DNA of 64,000 nucleotides, taken from Candidatus Bodocaedibacter vickermanii. GTDB lineage: Bacteria > Pseudomonadota > Alphaproteobacteria > UBA6184. Below the pieces are notes generated by a model that was given only the letters and a program-made list of their open reading frames with translations, was not told the DNA's origin and made no database searches. Where the stretch lies: positions 83,153 through 147,152 of the forward strand of contig NZ_CP054719.1 of the NCBI RefSeq assembly GCF_014896945.1, written 5' to 3'. Position numbers and translations under genes: made by a program. Numbering within the stretch: the first letter of the stretch is position 1; each line of letters starts with the position of its first letter. Positions 28,322-37,931 of the stretch are shown one piece after another.

Positions 28322-29385
28322 TATTGATCTCCTTCTTTCTTAGATTTTTGTGGGGTATCTTTTAGATTCAAGAGAGGTAGAATTCCACCTTTGATCAGAG
28401 ATTTATCAAAAATCTGTTTGTTCTTATTGTTCGATAAAATACCAGACATGATTTCATAGTACATGCGCTTTTTGTTTAAGTCTGGATCTTTTTTATATTC
28501 TTCATACATCGATTTAAAGCGATCTGCACGCCCGTTTGCAAGGTTGACGGTTTGCGTTGCTTGGGCTTGGGCAGCTTGAATGATTTGTTCTTTTTCACCC
28601 CGAGCCCTGGGAATCTTATCATTTGCGTATGCAAGTGCTTCGTTCACCACTTGTTCTTGGAATGTTTTAGCGCGTTGTACTTCTGTAAATGAATCAGCTA
28701 CAGGTTGAGGAGGCAGTGCCGTATGAAGTTCTACGTTAACAACTCGAATACCAATCTTATATTTATCAACTAAAACTTGTAATCGTTTTTGAACGAGAAG
28801 GTTCATCTCACTCCATCCAGAACGTGAGATGATAGGCGCAGTTTTTGTTTGACCAATGATTTCGCGTAAGACGCTTTCTGCCGCAACCTTTAAAGTGTCA
28901 GAAGGATTTTGTGACACCAATACAAATTGACTTAAATCACGAATCTGCCACGATAATGACATTCCGATATGCAGAATATTTTCATCACCCGTTAACATGA
29001 TATGTTCTTCTGCGGAAGGAAACCCTTGAAAACCGCTGGGAACCCCAATGTCCATACGATGGATTGTTCCGGTGGGTACTTTTTGTACGATTTCAATGGG
29101 GTAGGGAAGGTGATAGTTTAATCCTTCACCATCGGTTCGAACCCATTTTCCAAATCGAAGAACTAAGGCTTGTTCATAGGGTAATAACTTATAAAATCCA
29201 GAAGATAACCACATGCCCAACGGAATCAAAGCGATAAGCATGAGCATAGCTTTTGTAGGAGGTCTTTTTTTGCCGCCACCTTTTTTTCCACCAAACATAT
29301 CATTGAATTGATCAAGAATACGGCCTAAATCAAAATTGCTATTACTGCGACCTCGCTTGCCCCAAGGATTTTTATCGAACGACAT
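28321..29385 (-). CDS. hflK: HflK, SPFH/band-7 protein
   Basis: Regulator of FtsH at the inner membrane. Starting at ATG 29385 the protein begins MSFDKNPWGKRG, the conserved HflK N-terminus; the frame extends to 29460 but without the family signature. A Gly/Lys-rich cytoplasmic segment, one membrane span near residues 50-70 and the SPFH domain (YEQALVLRFGKWVRT) follow. It is divergent from the Rpn-like gene. Confidence 0.95.
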   Translation of the reverse strand: MSFDKNPWGKRGRSNSNFDLGRILDQFNDMFGGKKGGGKKRPPTKAMLMLIALIPLGMWLSSGFYKLLPYEQALVLRFGKWVRTDGEGLNYHLPYPIEIVQKVPTGTIHRMDIGVPSGFQGFPSAEEHIMLTGDENILHIGMSLSWQIRDLSQFVLVSQNPSDTLKVAAESVLREIIGQTKTAPIISRSGWSEMNLLVQKRLQVLVDKYKIGIRVVNVELHTALPPQPVADSFTEVQRAKTFQEQVVNEALAYANDKIPRARGEKEQIIQAAQAQATQTVNLANGRADRFKSMYEEYKKDPDLNKKRMYYEIMSGILSNNKNKQIFDKSLIKGGILPLLNLKDTPQKSKKEGDQ

Positions 29386-29536
29386 ACAACACCTTTTTAG
29401 AATTACCTTTTGAACATTAGAAGCTTTGTTTTTGTTTTGCAAGTTTAAAAGGAAAATCATCCTAAATTACAGTTGAATTGTGATTGTTCAGGTATATCAT
29501 ATAGCTAATGAAATGGCTATTGGGAGATTGCTATCA

Positions 29537-30555
29537 ATGAAACAGTTACTGAGATCTGGTTATATCGCCATGTTGGCGTTGACTGTAAGCACTACACAGG
29601 GTGCTCTGAATACAACGATTGCGAGATTGTGTAGCGCTCGTTCTTTCGTGCAACCCGCTGTGTGTCAAGCGGTTAGGGCGACTTCAACTAAAACACATCA
29701 CAGTGTGTTTGCTAGACCAACTATTGATGTTGCATTTAAGCATATGCTGAATTTAGAAAGTGATCGTGTCGTACTAATATCATTTTTAGAGGCGTTTACC
29801 GGAAGAAAAATATCAAAGGTTATGTCTGTCAGTGAGGCATTCCCAACGCTAAAACGAGATGCCGATGAAAAACAGACATTTCTTGATTTAGCCTGTCGTG
29901 AGCCTGATGGGCATATATTCTTAGCAGAGGTACAAGTTAGAAAGCAGAACTTTTGGGATGCTAGAGCTTTATACTATTTGTCTGGCGCATACTCTCGACA
30001 ATTGACACCCGATCAAAAATGGCAACATTTGCAACCGGTTATGGGAATTAGTATTTTAGATCATGATACACATACGATGGAAGATGGTGCATTTGAAAAG
30101 CAATTTGCATTTGTGGATACGTTGCATATAAAAAGAGTACTAAATAGGGAAGGTACGTTAGATTTAAACACTAAAGGTCGTTCGATATTGGAGTGGATGA
30201 GTTTGTATCAAGTGGAATTGCCCAGAGTTGATTTATCAAGAATCCAAAGAAACGAGAGTGGCTAAAATTATTTACAGAGGCTGATAGATTGCCTGCTATT
30301 CCAAAGGGCACGTCAGATGCCGTCGCAGAGGCATACAACAGATTAGAAGTTAGTCGATGGAATGGTAGGTTGATTGAAGATTATGAAAAAGGACAGTTAG
30401 ACTTATCCAATTATTCAGTTGCATTTGAGGAGGAACGTATAGCTGGACGAGCAGAAGGTAGAGCAGAAGGGCAATTTGATCTGATAAAGAAGTTGCAACA
30501 AGATGGTCTTCTGACAGAAATACAGGCTGCCGAACAGATAGCAAGGTTAAAATAA
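29537..30555 (+). pseudogene. Frameshifted Rpn-type PD-(D/E)XK nuclease / transposase-like protein
   Basis: Two frames (to 30265, and 30289 on) join into one protein: continuing past the first stop in the other frame reads KNPKKREWLKLFTEADRLP, the usual family continuation, so a one-base shift lies near 30235-30245. The N-terminal domain has RPTIDVAFKHML and FLDLACREPDGHIFLAEVQVR (D...ExQ nuclease core). The end has the GRAEGRAEGQ tail typical of this family. Unusually, the N-terminus is a signal-like sequence (MKQLLRSGYIAMLALTVSTT then QG). It may be a decayed gene or a programmed frameshift. Confidence 0.75.
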
Positions 30556-30654
30556 GTTTTGTCGATGCGTGCGAGTGTTCCATGCATCTCTAGTGTATTC
30601 TAAATAGACATCCTCGCAAAAAGGCTCGGATGACTCTTCATTGCCCACCCGCCC

Positions 30655-30687
30655 GACCTGGATTGCACGAAGGAGTGCAACCAGGTC
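30655..30687. repeat. Long hairpin downstream of the Rpn-like gene
   Basis: GACCTGG (30655-30661) pairs with CCAGGTC (30681-30687), and TTGCAC with GTGCAA inside, giving 13 pairs, one bulge and a 6-nt loop. Only TTTA follows. The rest of 30556-30833 has CCAGGGATCATCCCTGG (30757-30773) and no gene. Confidence 0.65.
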
Positions 30688-30833
30688 TTTACCCACACCA
30701 TCTCTATTCATTTTTGAAATCCGTCTTCATGCACATCGAATCTAACTCTATTGGGTCCAGGGATCATCCCTGGTTAACGTTTTATTAATACTTGTTACTC
30801 CATACTGAATAAGAATTAATAAGGTGTTACCTC

Positions 30834-32618
30834 ATGATCACGGTAAATAAAATTGATGAGCTATTAAAATACTTTCACCAAGAATTGGCATATTTGCGCA
30901 ATAAGGGTGGGGAATTTGCAGAGCGTTATCCTAAAATTGCGGGGGCCTTGGAATTAGGACCTGACGGTTCAACGGATCCTCATGTTGAGCGATTAATAGA
31001 ATCGGTGGCTTTTTTAACGGCACGCATGCAACGTGATGTTCAAAAGAAGTTTCCAGAATATACACAGCAAATATTAGGAGGGCTATATCCGCATTTAGTA
31101 ACACCTGTGCCATCCATAACGATGGCTAAGTTTGATGCAGACGTTACAAAAATAAATTCCCCGGAAGGATTTTTAGTTCCAAAAGAAACATCATTGTTTT
31201 TAAATGATTTGGAGGGAAATACGTGTTTTTTCAAGACATGTTATACAACAAAATTGTGGCCAATTACCGTTGAAGATGTTCGAATTGTTGATTTAGAAGA
31301 CATTGGAATTTCTGCTGTGGGACATTCCACATCGAAGGGATTAGCAATCAGCTTACGAAGCCATGGGGTTCCCTTTAATAAACTAAAGCTTCGGCATTTA
31401 GATTTCTTTTTGCAGGGTGAACGATCGTTTACTCATAAAATATACGATGCGGTAATGACACAGCCATCCAATATTTACCTTATTGAAAATGGAGCGGATA
31501 AAGCGAGATTAATGCCGTCTGCTAGATACAATCCAATCGGGTTTGATGTATCTGATCAACTGTTGCCCATGCCTGGTAATTCACACCCGGCATATGCGGT
31601 GCTAATGGATTATTTTGCATTTCCTAAAAAGTTTCATTATCTCAGCCTATGGGATATTGATTTTAGTCGAGTCAGTGAGTCTTGTGAGATTATTTTGCCG
31701 TTATCAAACGAAAGTATCAGAGAAGTGCGACCTCAAAACATTTGTTTAGGCGTTGTTCCGATTGTGAATTTGTTTGAAAAATCTACGGAACCTCTTAAAT
31801 TAGATCACACGGCAATCAAGTATAAGCTAACCCCAGACATTAGGAGAGAATCAAGCACAGAAATTCATAGTATTAAGACTGTGGTTGTTATTAATGAACA
31901 AAATGGGGAAGTGGAGACTATTCCACCCTATTTCGCGTACAGACAGTGGAATAAAACTCAAAACCCACAACGGTCTTGGCATATGGAACGTGAGCCTTCT
32001 CAATACGGAGGGTTTGACGTTTATCTATCGTTTGTTGATCAAACGTTTGATCCCAAGGTTCTTACAAATGCAACAGTATATGCGGAAACAACATGCAGTA
32101 ATAGATTAATGGCAGAAGATATCCCCGTTGGAAGCAGACTAAATTCACTGATTGAAATACCCACAAAAAGCATTCAAACATTAATGCATGCAAGTTCGCC
32201 TAAAATGGTTGCGCATACAGATGCTGCATATTGGAATTTAATTTCACACCTAAATTTAAACCATTTGTCCTTAACATCGTTAGGCGCAGAAGGATTAAAA
32301 AATCTTCTAAAACTTTATGGAAACGAATCAGACACAATTTTAATTGATGGAATAGTGGATGCTGAGCAACATTTGGTGACCAGGCGTTTAACAACCGATG
32401 CATGGCGTGGGTTTGTTCAGGGGATTGAAATTATTCTGACATTAGATGAACGTAATTTTGAAGGACATAGCCCATTGATTTTTGGGGCAGTGTTGCGGCA
32501 ATTTTTAGCGCTTTATACATCAATTAATTCGTTTGTTGAATTAAAATTAAAATGGAAACACACAGGTGAAATATGGAAAGAATGGATTCCCTTGAGCGGT
32601 CGTCAACAACTTCTGTAG
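30834..32618 (+). CDS. tssF: Type VI secretion baseplate protein TssF
   Basis: Wedge subunit of the T6SS baseplate. The N-terminus is characteristic: LLKYFHQELAYLRNKGGEFA, then STDPHVERLIESVAFLTARMQ and GGLYPHLVTPVPSITMAKF. At 594 residues it has normal length. tssG overlaps by 46 nt, the usual TssF-TssG pairing that forms the TssKFGE complex. No other tss genes occur in the window, so the remaining apparatus must be elsewhere or absent. Confidence 0.93.
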   Translation: MITVNKIDELLKYFHQELAYLRNKGGEFAERYPKIAGALELGPDGSTDPHVERLIESVAFLTARMQRDVQKKFPEYTQQILGGLYPHLVTPVPSITMAKFDADVTKINSPEGFLVPKETSLFLNDLEGNTCFFKTCYTTKLWPITVEDVRIVDLEDIGISAVGHSTSKGLAISLRSHGVPFNKLKLRHLDFFLQGERSFTHKIYDAVMTQPSNIYLIENGADKARLMPSARYNPIGFDVSDQLLPMPGNSHPAYAVLMDYFAFPKKFHYLSLWDIDFSRVSESCEIILPLSNESIREVRPQNICLGVVPIVNLFEKSTEPLKLDHTAIKYKLTPDIRRESSTEIHSIKTVVVINEQNGEVETIPPYFAYRQWNKTQNPQRSWHMEREPSQYGGFDVYLSFVDQTFDPKVLTNATVYAETTCSNRLMAEDIPVGSRLNSLIEIPTKSIQTLMHASSPKMVAHTDAAYWNLISHLNLNHLSLTSLGAEGLKNLLKLYGNESDTILIDGIVDAEQHLVTRRLTTDAWRGFVQGIEIILTLDERNFEGHSPLIFGAVLRQFLALYTSINSFVELKLKWKHTGEIWKEWIPLSGRQQLL

Positions 32619-33589
32619 TTAAACGACTATTTACACACCCCTATGAATTTAGCTTTTTACAGGCGGTGCGATTATTTCAAAAGCTTTTGCCTAACGGAAA
32701 TTTGATTGGAACAACGGTAACGCCAGCAGAAGATTCTGTAACGTTCACGTCCAGATATACGTATAGCTTGCCCAGCAGTGACATCTATCGGATACACGTT
32801 TCAGAGGGGAAACCTGTTATTGATGTAAACTTTTGGAATATTGCGGGCCCCCATGGGGCGCTACCTTCGCCTTTATCTGAAAAGGTTGATGAGCGCATGA
32901 GGGAAGGAGATTTTGCGCTTAAAGAATTTTTAGACATATTTAACCACCGACTGTTAAGCATTTATTATTGTGTGGCTCAAAAGTATTCATTTGTGTTGTC
33001 TCCTAACAGCAGTGTTCAGACAACGGTGGGGCACATGATGTGTGCTGTTGCTGGTGTTGATCCCGATAGGGAAGGATATTCTAACGTCTCAACAGCAGCA
33101 TTGGCGCGTTATGCTGGGATTATTTGGCAGCGCCCACGTTCAGCAGCTGGGTTGGAACAAATCTTATCGGACTATTTTCAAGTGCCTATTCATATTGATC
33201 AGTTTGTAGGATCTTGGGTGGATATTAATCGCCGTCAACGCAGTTTTATGGGAATAAAACGAGGTCGCAATCACAAATTAGGGCGAACAACGTTTCTAGG
33301 TAAACGCTTTTGGCAATCCAATCATCATTTTGTCGTGAATGTTGGACCTTTAACGAGCGAGCAATTTCATTTGTTTATCCCCACTGGAATTGCTTATGGT
33401 GAACTGTGCGACATGATTAAATTTTATGCCCCTTTAGAGCTAACGTTTCAGCTAAAGATGTCATTAAAAGAAGATGAGAAATTAGTCCCCCTAGGATTTG
33501 ATAACCCATCAAAAGAAAATCGTTTGGGGTGGACAGCAGTATTAACGAATGCGCCTCAAGATTATATCGTTAGCATAAATGCGGCGTAA
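32573..33589 (+). CDS. tssG: Type VI secretion baseplate protein TssG
   Basis: Partner of TssF in the baseplate wedge. Key blocks are FLQAVRLFQKLL near the N-terminus, GPHGALPSPLSE and a central EFLDIFNHRLLSIYY, then QRPRSAAGLEQILSDYFQVPIHIDQFVGSW. At 338 residues it has normal length. The start lies inside tssF, indicating coupling. Confidence 0.93.
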   Translation: MERMDSLERSSTTSVVKRLFTHPYEFSFLQAVRLFQKLLPNGNLIGTTVTPAEDSVTFTSRYTYSLPSSDIYRIHVSEGKPVIDVNFWNIAGPHGALPSPLSEKVDERMREGDFALKEFLDIFNHRLLSIYYCVAQKYSFVLSPNSSVQTTVGHMMCAVAGVDPDREGYSNVSTAALARYAGIIWQRPRSAAGLEQILSDYFQVPIHIDQFVGSWVDINRRQRSFMGIKRGRNHKLGRTTFLGKRFWQSNHHFVVNVGPLTSEQFHLFIPTGIAYGELCDMIKFYAPLELTFQLKMSLKEDEKLVPLGFDNPSKENRLGWTAVLTNAPQDYIVSINAA

Positions 33590-33648
33590 TCTTGATTGCA
33601 CAGACAGAGTAAGTTACACTTAACGTGTAATTAAGTTAGGAGACGTTC

Positions 33649-34590
33649 GTGAGACTTTTGGTTCGATTTATGTCAACGCTGCTTCTATTGAGTAGTGACT
33701 TGCTTGCGGAAGCAGTCACAAAAATAGATACTGCATACTTTCAGATAAACCCTCCGGTAGTTACATATGTTAAAGCAACACTGACTGCACCAACTAAAAT
33801 AACTCTTCCGCCATCAAGCGTTCCTTTAGCATTAGAAGTCGATGGAATTTGGCGAGACATTAACGATGATATCTTTAATAAACAGATTAGTGATCATGCT
33901 TTAGAAGGAGAAATGGTTGATAATGTCCCAGTATATATCTGGAATACGTGGGGATTTAAATCCAAAGGTGGGTTTTCTCCAGACACCGATCTGAAAAAAT
34001 TTCAAGCGACGCGGCTAAAAGAAATAATTGGTATATTATTTCAAGTTTTCAATAATTCGCCTAAAGCGATCGTGTGTTTACAAGAAGTAAATGAGCAAAC
34101 GGCACAGACACGAACTGCTATATTAAATAGTTTAAAAAGTTTGGGCGTTGAGGCCGAATATATAACGAATACTGGAACGCAATCCTTTGGGCAGGTAACC
34201 TTATATCGTAAGGATCAGTACACTGTTAAAGGTAAGAGTGTTTTCAAATCTAATGCTGATGTTCAACAAAACGGGCGTGCTTTAAAAGTATATTTTGAAG
34301 AGCTTGTGGGGAAACGTCAGTTTTCGGTTGTGAATGTTCATTTAGCCTTTAACTCTCCCAATATTTCAGGTCTTTTAGATGAATTGGTGACGTATGCTCA
34401 AGGATCAAGTTCTCCAAAATCTTTAGCTGTAATTGCAGGAGACTTTAATTATACTGTTGGAAAGTATCAGCCTAAAAATCCAAAAGTAACGGTTAATCAA
34501 GTTGGAAAATCAGTGATTGACGTTGGTGGTACGCCATCGATAAAACAAACAGCTAATAACGTAGATGGGTTTATAAGTGTTCAACCTTAA
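33649..34590 (+). CDS. Secreted EEP-fold (DNase I-like) protein, lacking the final SDH motif
   Basis: GTG start with TAGGAGA (33637-33643) upstream. Signal peptide (LLVRFMSTLLLLSSDLLAEA). Endonuclease/exonuclease/phosphatase blocks are visible: IWNTWG, CLQEVN (metal Glu146), NVHLAF (His231) and AGDFNYT (Asp265, Asn267), then NNVDGFISV, equivalent to the family's D-hydrophobic strand. The protein stops three residues later, so the terminal SDH block with the catalytic-site His is missing. The end overlaps the next gene by 14 nt. Position after tssFG suggests, but does not show, a secreted effector. Confidence 0.7.
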   Translation: MRLLVRFMSTLLLLSSDLLAEAVTKIDTAYFQINPPVVTYVKATLTAPTKITLPPSSVPLALEVDGIWRDINDDIFNKQISDHALEGEMVDNVPVYIWNTWGFKSKGGFSPDTDLKKFQATRLKEIIGILFQVFNNSPKAIVCLQEVNEQTAQTRTAILNSLKSLGVEAEYITNTGTQSFGQVTLYRKDQYTVKGKSVFKSNADVQQNGRALKVYFEELVGKRQFSVVNVHLAFNSPNISGLLDELVTYAQGSSSPKSLAVIAGDFNYTVGKYQPKNPKVTVNQVGKSVIDVGGTPSIKQTANNVDGFISVQP

Positions 34591-36214
34591 AGAAATACAA
34601 ACATACATCAATCAGAATAAGCTTGATTGGGTAGTTGTTCCCCGTGAAGACGAGTTTTTAGGAGAATATGTACCCGCATATAACGAGCGATTGTTATGGG
34701 CGTCGGGTTTTTCTGGGTCTGCAGGATTAGCGATCATCGGTCAAACCTGTGCGCACCTGTTTGTTGATGGTCGATATACCTTACAGGCTGCAGATGAAGC
34801 AAAAGAGTTCCAAATTCATAGTTTGTATGAAGTGTGGGATTGGATTAAAACAACATTGGAGCCATCCAATACGGTAGGGCTAAATCTTAGATTGCATACG
34901 CAATCGTTTGTGACAAAGTTAAAACAGCATATTCAGAATATCCGTCATTTGGATCCACATCCAGTAGATCAACTTTGGACAGATCGTCCATTGCGTCCCA
35001 AATCTGTAACTGTTCCTCATGATATTAAGTATTCTGGAGAGTCCATAGATTCAAAACTATCTAGAGTTAGATCTGAAATGGCGTCCAAAGCGGAGGCGTT
35101 ATATGTTCATGACCCTCATGATGTCGCGTGGGTTCTTAACATACGTGGGCAAGATTTACCGTATACCCCCATTACATTATCCAGGGCCTTGATTTGGAAA
35201 CATGGAGCTGTGAGTGTGTTCGGTGATCACACGCAAATTTCAGATGATTTAAGAAATCATTTAGGCAAAAATGTACAGTTTTATCTTGAATCAGAATTAG
35301 AGCAGGTTTTATTAAAATCAGCCTGTATTCAGATTGATCCAACAGCATCAGCCTATGACTTGGACGTAGTTGCTGAAAATAACGTTGTGCAATCGTCTCC
35401 GATCTCTTTAATGAAATCGATTAAGAACTCTGTTGAAATTGAAGGCATGCGTAAGGCTCATCAATGGGATGGTGAGGCGCTTCGAAAATTCAGAGAATGG
35501 GTGTTTTTACAAGATCCAACAACTCTCGATGAAATTAAAGCATCGGATCAATTGGAAATGTTTAGACGAGAGTCTCCAGAGTGCAAAGGACTTAGCTTTG
35601 CATCAATTTCGGGATTTGGATCTAATGGAGCCATTGTGCATTATCATTCGACTGAACACACAACCCGACAGTTTGAATTGCAAGGGGTATACTTGATTGA
35701 TTCCGGGGGGCAATATTTAGAAGGAACTACTGATATTACCCGTGTATTTGCCATTGGAACGCCGACAGCTGAACAGAGAAAAGCCTATACTTTAGTTTTA
35801 AAAGGACATTTGCGGTTGGCTATGGCTGTGTTTCCTAAAGGCACGACGGGGCATCAATTGGATGCTTTAGCTCGATATGACCTGTGGCAATATGGTTTAA
35901 ATTATGAACACGGCACAGGGCATGGTGTTGGATCTTATTTAAGTGTTCACGAAGGTCCTCACGGAATATCCCCTCGGATGAATGCAAGTCCGTTACAATC
36001 CGGTATGGTTGTATCCAATGAACCTGGATATTATAAAGCTGGTGAATATGGAATTCGCATTGAAAACTTAATGGTGGTTCAAGAAAGCGAACATGAAGGA
36101 TATTTATACTTCGAAACGCTCACACAGGTACCTTATGAAGATTCTTTAATCGATGTTGCATTGTTAACGGATGTGGAGCTCAACTATCTAAATCTTCAGG
36201 GTGGGAAATCGTAG
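34577..36214 (+). CDS. Xaa-Pro aminopeptidase (M24B, PepP-like)
   Basis: Cytoplasmic metallopeptidase releasing residues before proline. Two creatinase-like N-terminal domains precede the pita-bread domain with metal ligands in YLIDSGGQYLEGTTDITR (two Asp), GTGHGVGSYLSVHEGP (His), VVSNEPGYY (Glu) and YGIRIENL (Glu). The 545 residues fit the long AMPP form found in alphaproteobacteria and eukaryotes. A 7-bp hairpin (GAAGCCC/GGGCTTC, 36216-36234) without a T-tract follows. Confidence 0.92.
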   Translation: MFNLKEIQTYINQNKLDWVVVPREDEFLGEYVPAYNERLLWASGFSGSAGLAIIGQTCAHLFVDGRYTLQAADEAKEFQIHSLYEVWDWIKTTLEPSNTVGLNLRLHTQSFVTKLKQHIQNIRHLDPHPVDQLWTDRPLRPKSVTVPHDIKYSGESIDSKLSRVRSEMASKAEALYVHDPHDVAWVLNIRGQDLPYTPITLSRALIWKHGAVSVFGDHTQISDDLRNHLGKNVQFYLESELEQVLLKSACIQIDPTASAYDLDVVAENNVVQSSPISLMKSIKNSVEIEGMRKAHQWDGEALRKFREWVFLQDPTTLDEIKASDQLEMFRRESPECKGLSFASISGFGSNGAIVHYHSTEHTTRQFELQGVYLIDSGGQYLEGTTDITRVFAIGTPTAEQRKAYTLVLKGHLRLAMAVFPKGTTGHQLDALARYDLWQYGLNYEHGTGHGVGSYLSVHEGPHGISPRMNASPLQSGMVVSNEPGYYKAGEYGIRIENLMVVQESEHEGYLYFETLTQVPYEDSLIDVALLTDVELNYLNLQGGKS

Positions 36215-36318
36215 GGAAGCCCGAAGAGGGCTTCATCTCGATTGAGTGGGCAATAAAGAGTCATCCGAGTGCCTTTGCGAGGATGTTCATTTATACATAA
36301 TTCACATCATACAGTGTC

Positions 36319-36335
36319 TTGGCATGTTTTTTGCT
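36319..36335 (+). promoter_or_regulatory. Sigma-54-type promoter ahead of fliK-flgD-flgE
   Basis: TTGGCATGTTTTTTGCT: TGGCATG, four bases, TTGCT, with exactly 10 bp between the GG (36321-36322) and GC (36333-36334). It lies 37 bp before the fliK start. Sigma-54 control of hook genes is well known in flagellar hierarchies. No activator-binding site was recognised. Confidence 0.65.
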
Positions 36336-36372
36336 TATTGGTCTATAACTAATAACAAACAAACGTACACAC

Positions 36373-37917
36373 ATGATATCGATTCAACACAGTCTTACAG
36401 ACACACAGCACGCTTCTTTAGTAAACCTAGGTCAACATCCCGATAATGATAATAGTTTTGAAACGGTGCTGAATGCAGTTGCTGTAGAAAAAATGCCTAT
36501 TGAAGAATCTGAAGAGAATCTACCCACGTTAAAATCAGACAGTCATGTTCATGAACACACGTTGGCAACGCATTCACTAGACGTAATGATAAGTAAGACT
36601 GCCCATTCAGAGCAGATTCAAAGTACCCCTGTTAATTTAACACGTGAGCACTCTCAAAAAGAAACACCAGCAGATAGTTTTGTATTAAAGAAATCAAGGT
36701 TAAAGGCAACACAAATTGATGGAACAGAAGTAGATCCATCCATGATGATCCCTCTTGTTCCAATTAACGTGCGCTCTAATTCAGTAACGTTAATATCCTA
36801 TGAGCCAAAGGACTGCGAAGAATCTTTGCAGGTGGGTCTCAATGGTGATGATGCATTAGAACCTAGTATAAATTTAATCGCCATAGACGCTTATTCTGTA
36901 AATCCAACGTATGCAGCAAAGGTTGATTCAAGAAACGATGTAAACAATGCTGCAACACACGCTTTAAATGGTAAGGAAGCGTTGATTAGAGATGAGGATC
37001 CTCAATCATTGTCTTTTAGCAAAGAAAATATCTCACACGATCACGCTGCAGAGTTGATACCAACAACACAGGCTGTCCATGGCATGACAGATCAAACTAT
37101 AATGATAAGACCAGCATCGGCTAAAATGATTCGTGAGATACAATCAAATGAAGACGATATTTTGATGGATGAAGTTCCAATTGTATCAATCGCTTTGAAA
37201 CGTGATCCTGTGATGCGTGATGTTCCCCTTATGAAATCAGATTTAGATCCAAAACCTAAAAATGAAAACGTAGGATTCGATCATACACCTGTTTCGACCT
37301 CTAAGATATTAGCTGACATCACTCAATCATCAAAAGATACTAACACGGATTCATTCGAAAATGATTTTGAAGTTGTAGAACCATCGCAAGATAACCCTTT
37401 AAAAGGATCTGTTTTGAATTTTGTTCAAAGTGCATCACCAACAGAATCGTCTGAAATTACAGCGAACGTAAGTGTATCAAATTCTGCATCAACACAGCAA
37501 ATACAGCACGCTATTCTTGATGCAAAAGAAGGGATACATCCTAAAGAATCAAAGACTCTAACTGTGATTTTGAATCCAGAAGAATTAGGTGTTGTGAATG
37601 TAGAATTAACAGCAGATGAAACTGGAAAATTAAGTGCTGTGTTATCCGTAGAAAAACGTGAAACATTAGATGTATTGCAGCACGATTTACACCAATTAAA
37701 AACTGTCCTTAAGGAAATTGGCATTGATGAATCCAGTATCAGTTTACAGCTTTCATCCAACAATGAACAGGGACAACAGAAACAGTCTGAATACATAGCG
37801 TGGGAAGAACGTGAACAGATGTTGATGCGCTCTCCACACATACCAATGAAAACTGCAGCAGAAAAAGCAACCTATCCAGAACGCCCAAGTTTACGGCGTT
37901 TAGATATTAAAGCTTAA
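36373..37917 (+). CDS. fliK: Flagellar hook-length control protein FliK
   Basis: Secreted ruler that switches export from hook to filament. Long, low-complexity, poorly conserved N-terminal part (about 390 residues), then the conserved C-terminal domain: SKTLTVILNPEELGVVNVEL, LDVLQHDLHQLKTVLKEIGI. At 514 residues it is within the wide FliK range. Position before flgD and flgE and the sigma-54 promoter support the call. Confidence 0.85.
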   Translation: MISIQHSLTDTQHASLVNLGQHPDNDNSFETVLNAVAVEKMPIEESEENLPTLKSDSHVHEHTLATHSLDVMISKTAHSEQIQSTPVNLTREHSQKETPADSFVLKKSRLKATQIDGTEVDPSMMIPLVPINVRSNSVTLISYEPKDCEESLQVGLNGDDALEPSINLIAIDAYSVNPTYAAKVDSRNDVNNAATHALNGKEALIRDEDPQSLSFSKENISHDHAAELIPTTQAVHGMTDQTIMIRPASAKMIREIQSNEDDILMDEVPIVSIALKRDPVMRDVPLMKSDLDPKPKNENVGFDHTPVSTSKILADITQSSKDTNTDSFENDFEVVEPSQDNPLKGSVLNFVQSASPTESSEITANVSVSNSASTQQIQHAILDAKEGIHPKESKTLTVILNPEELGVVNVELTADETGKLSAVLSVEKRETLDVLQHDLHQLKTVLKEIGIDESSISLQLSSNNEQGQQKQSEYIAWEEREQMLMRSPHIPMKTAAEKATYPERPSLRRLDIKA

Positions 37918-37931
37918 GAAAGGAGATAATC

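Noticed and set aside
36246..36446. Small frame ahead of fliK
   Set aside because: Covers the sigma-54 promoter and the fliK start in a different frame.
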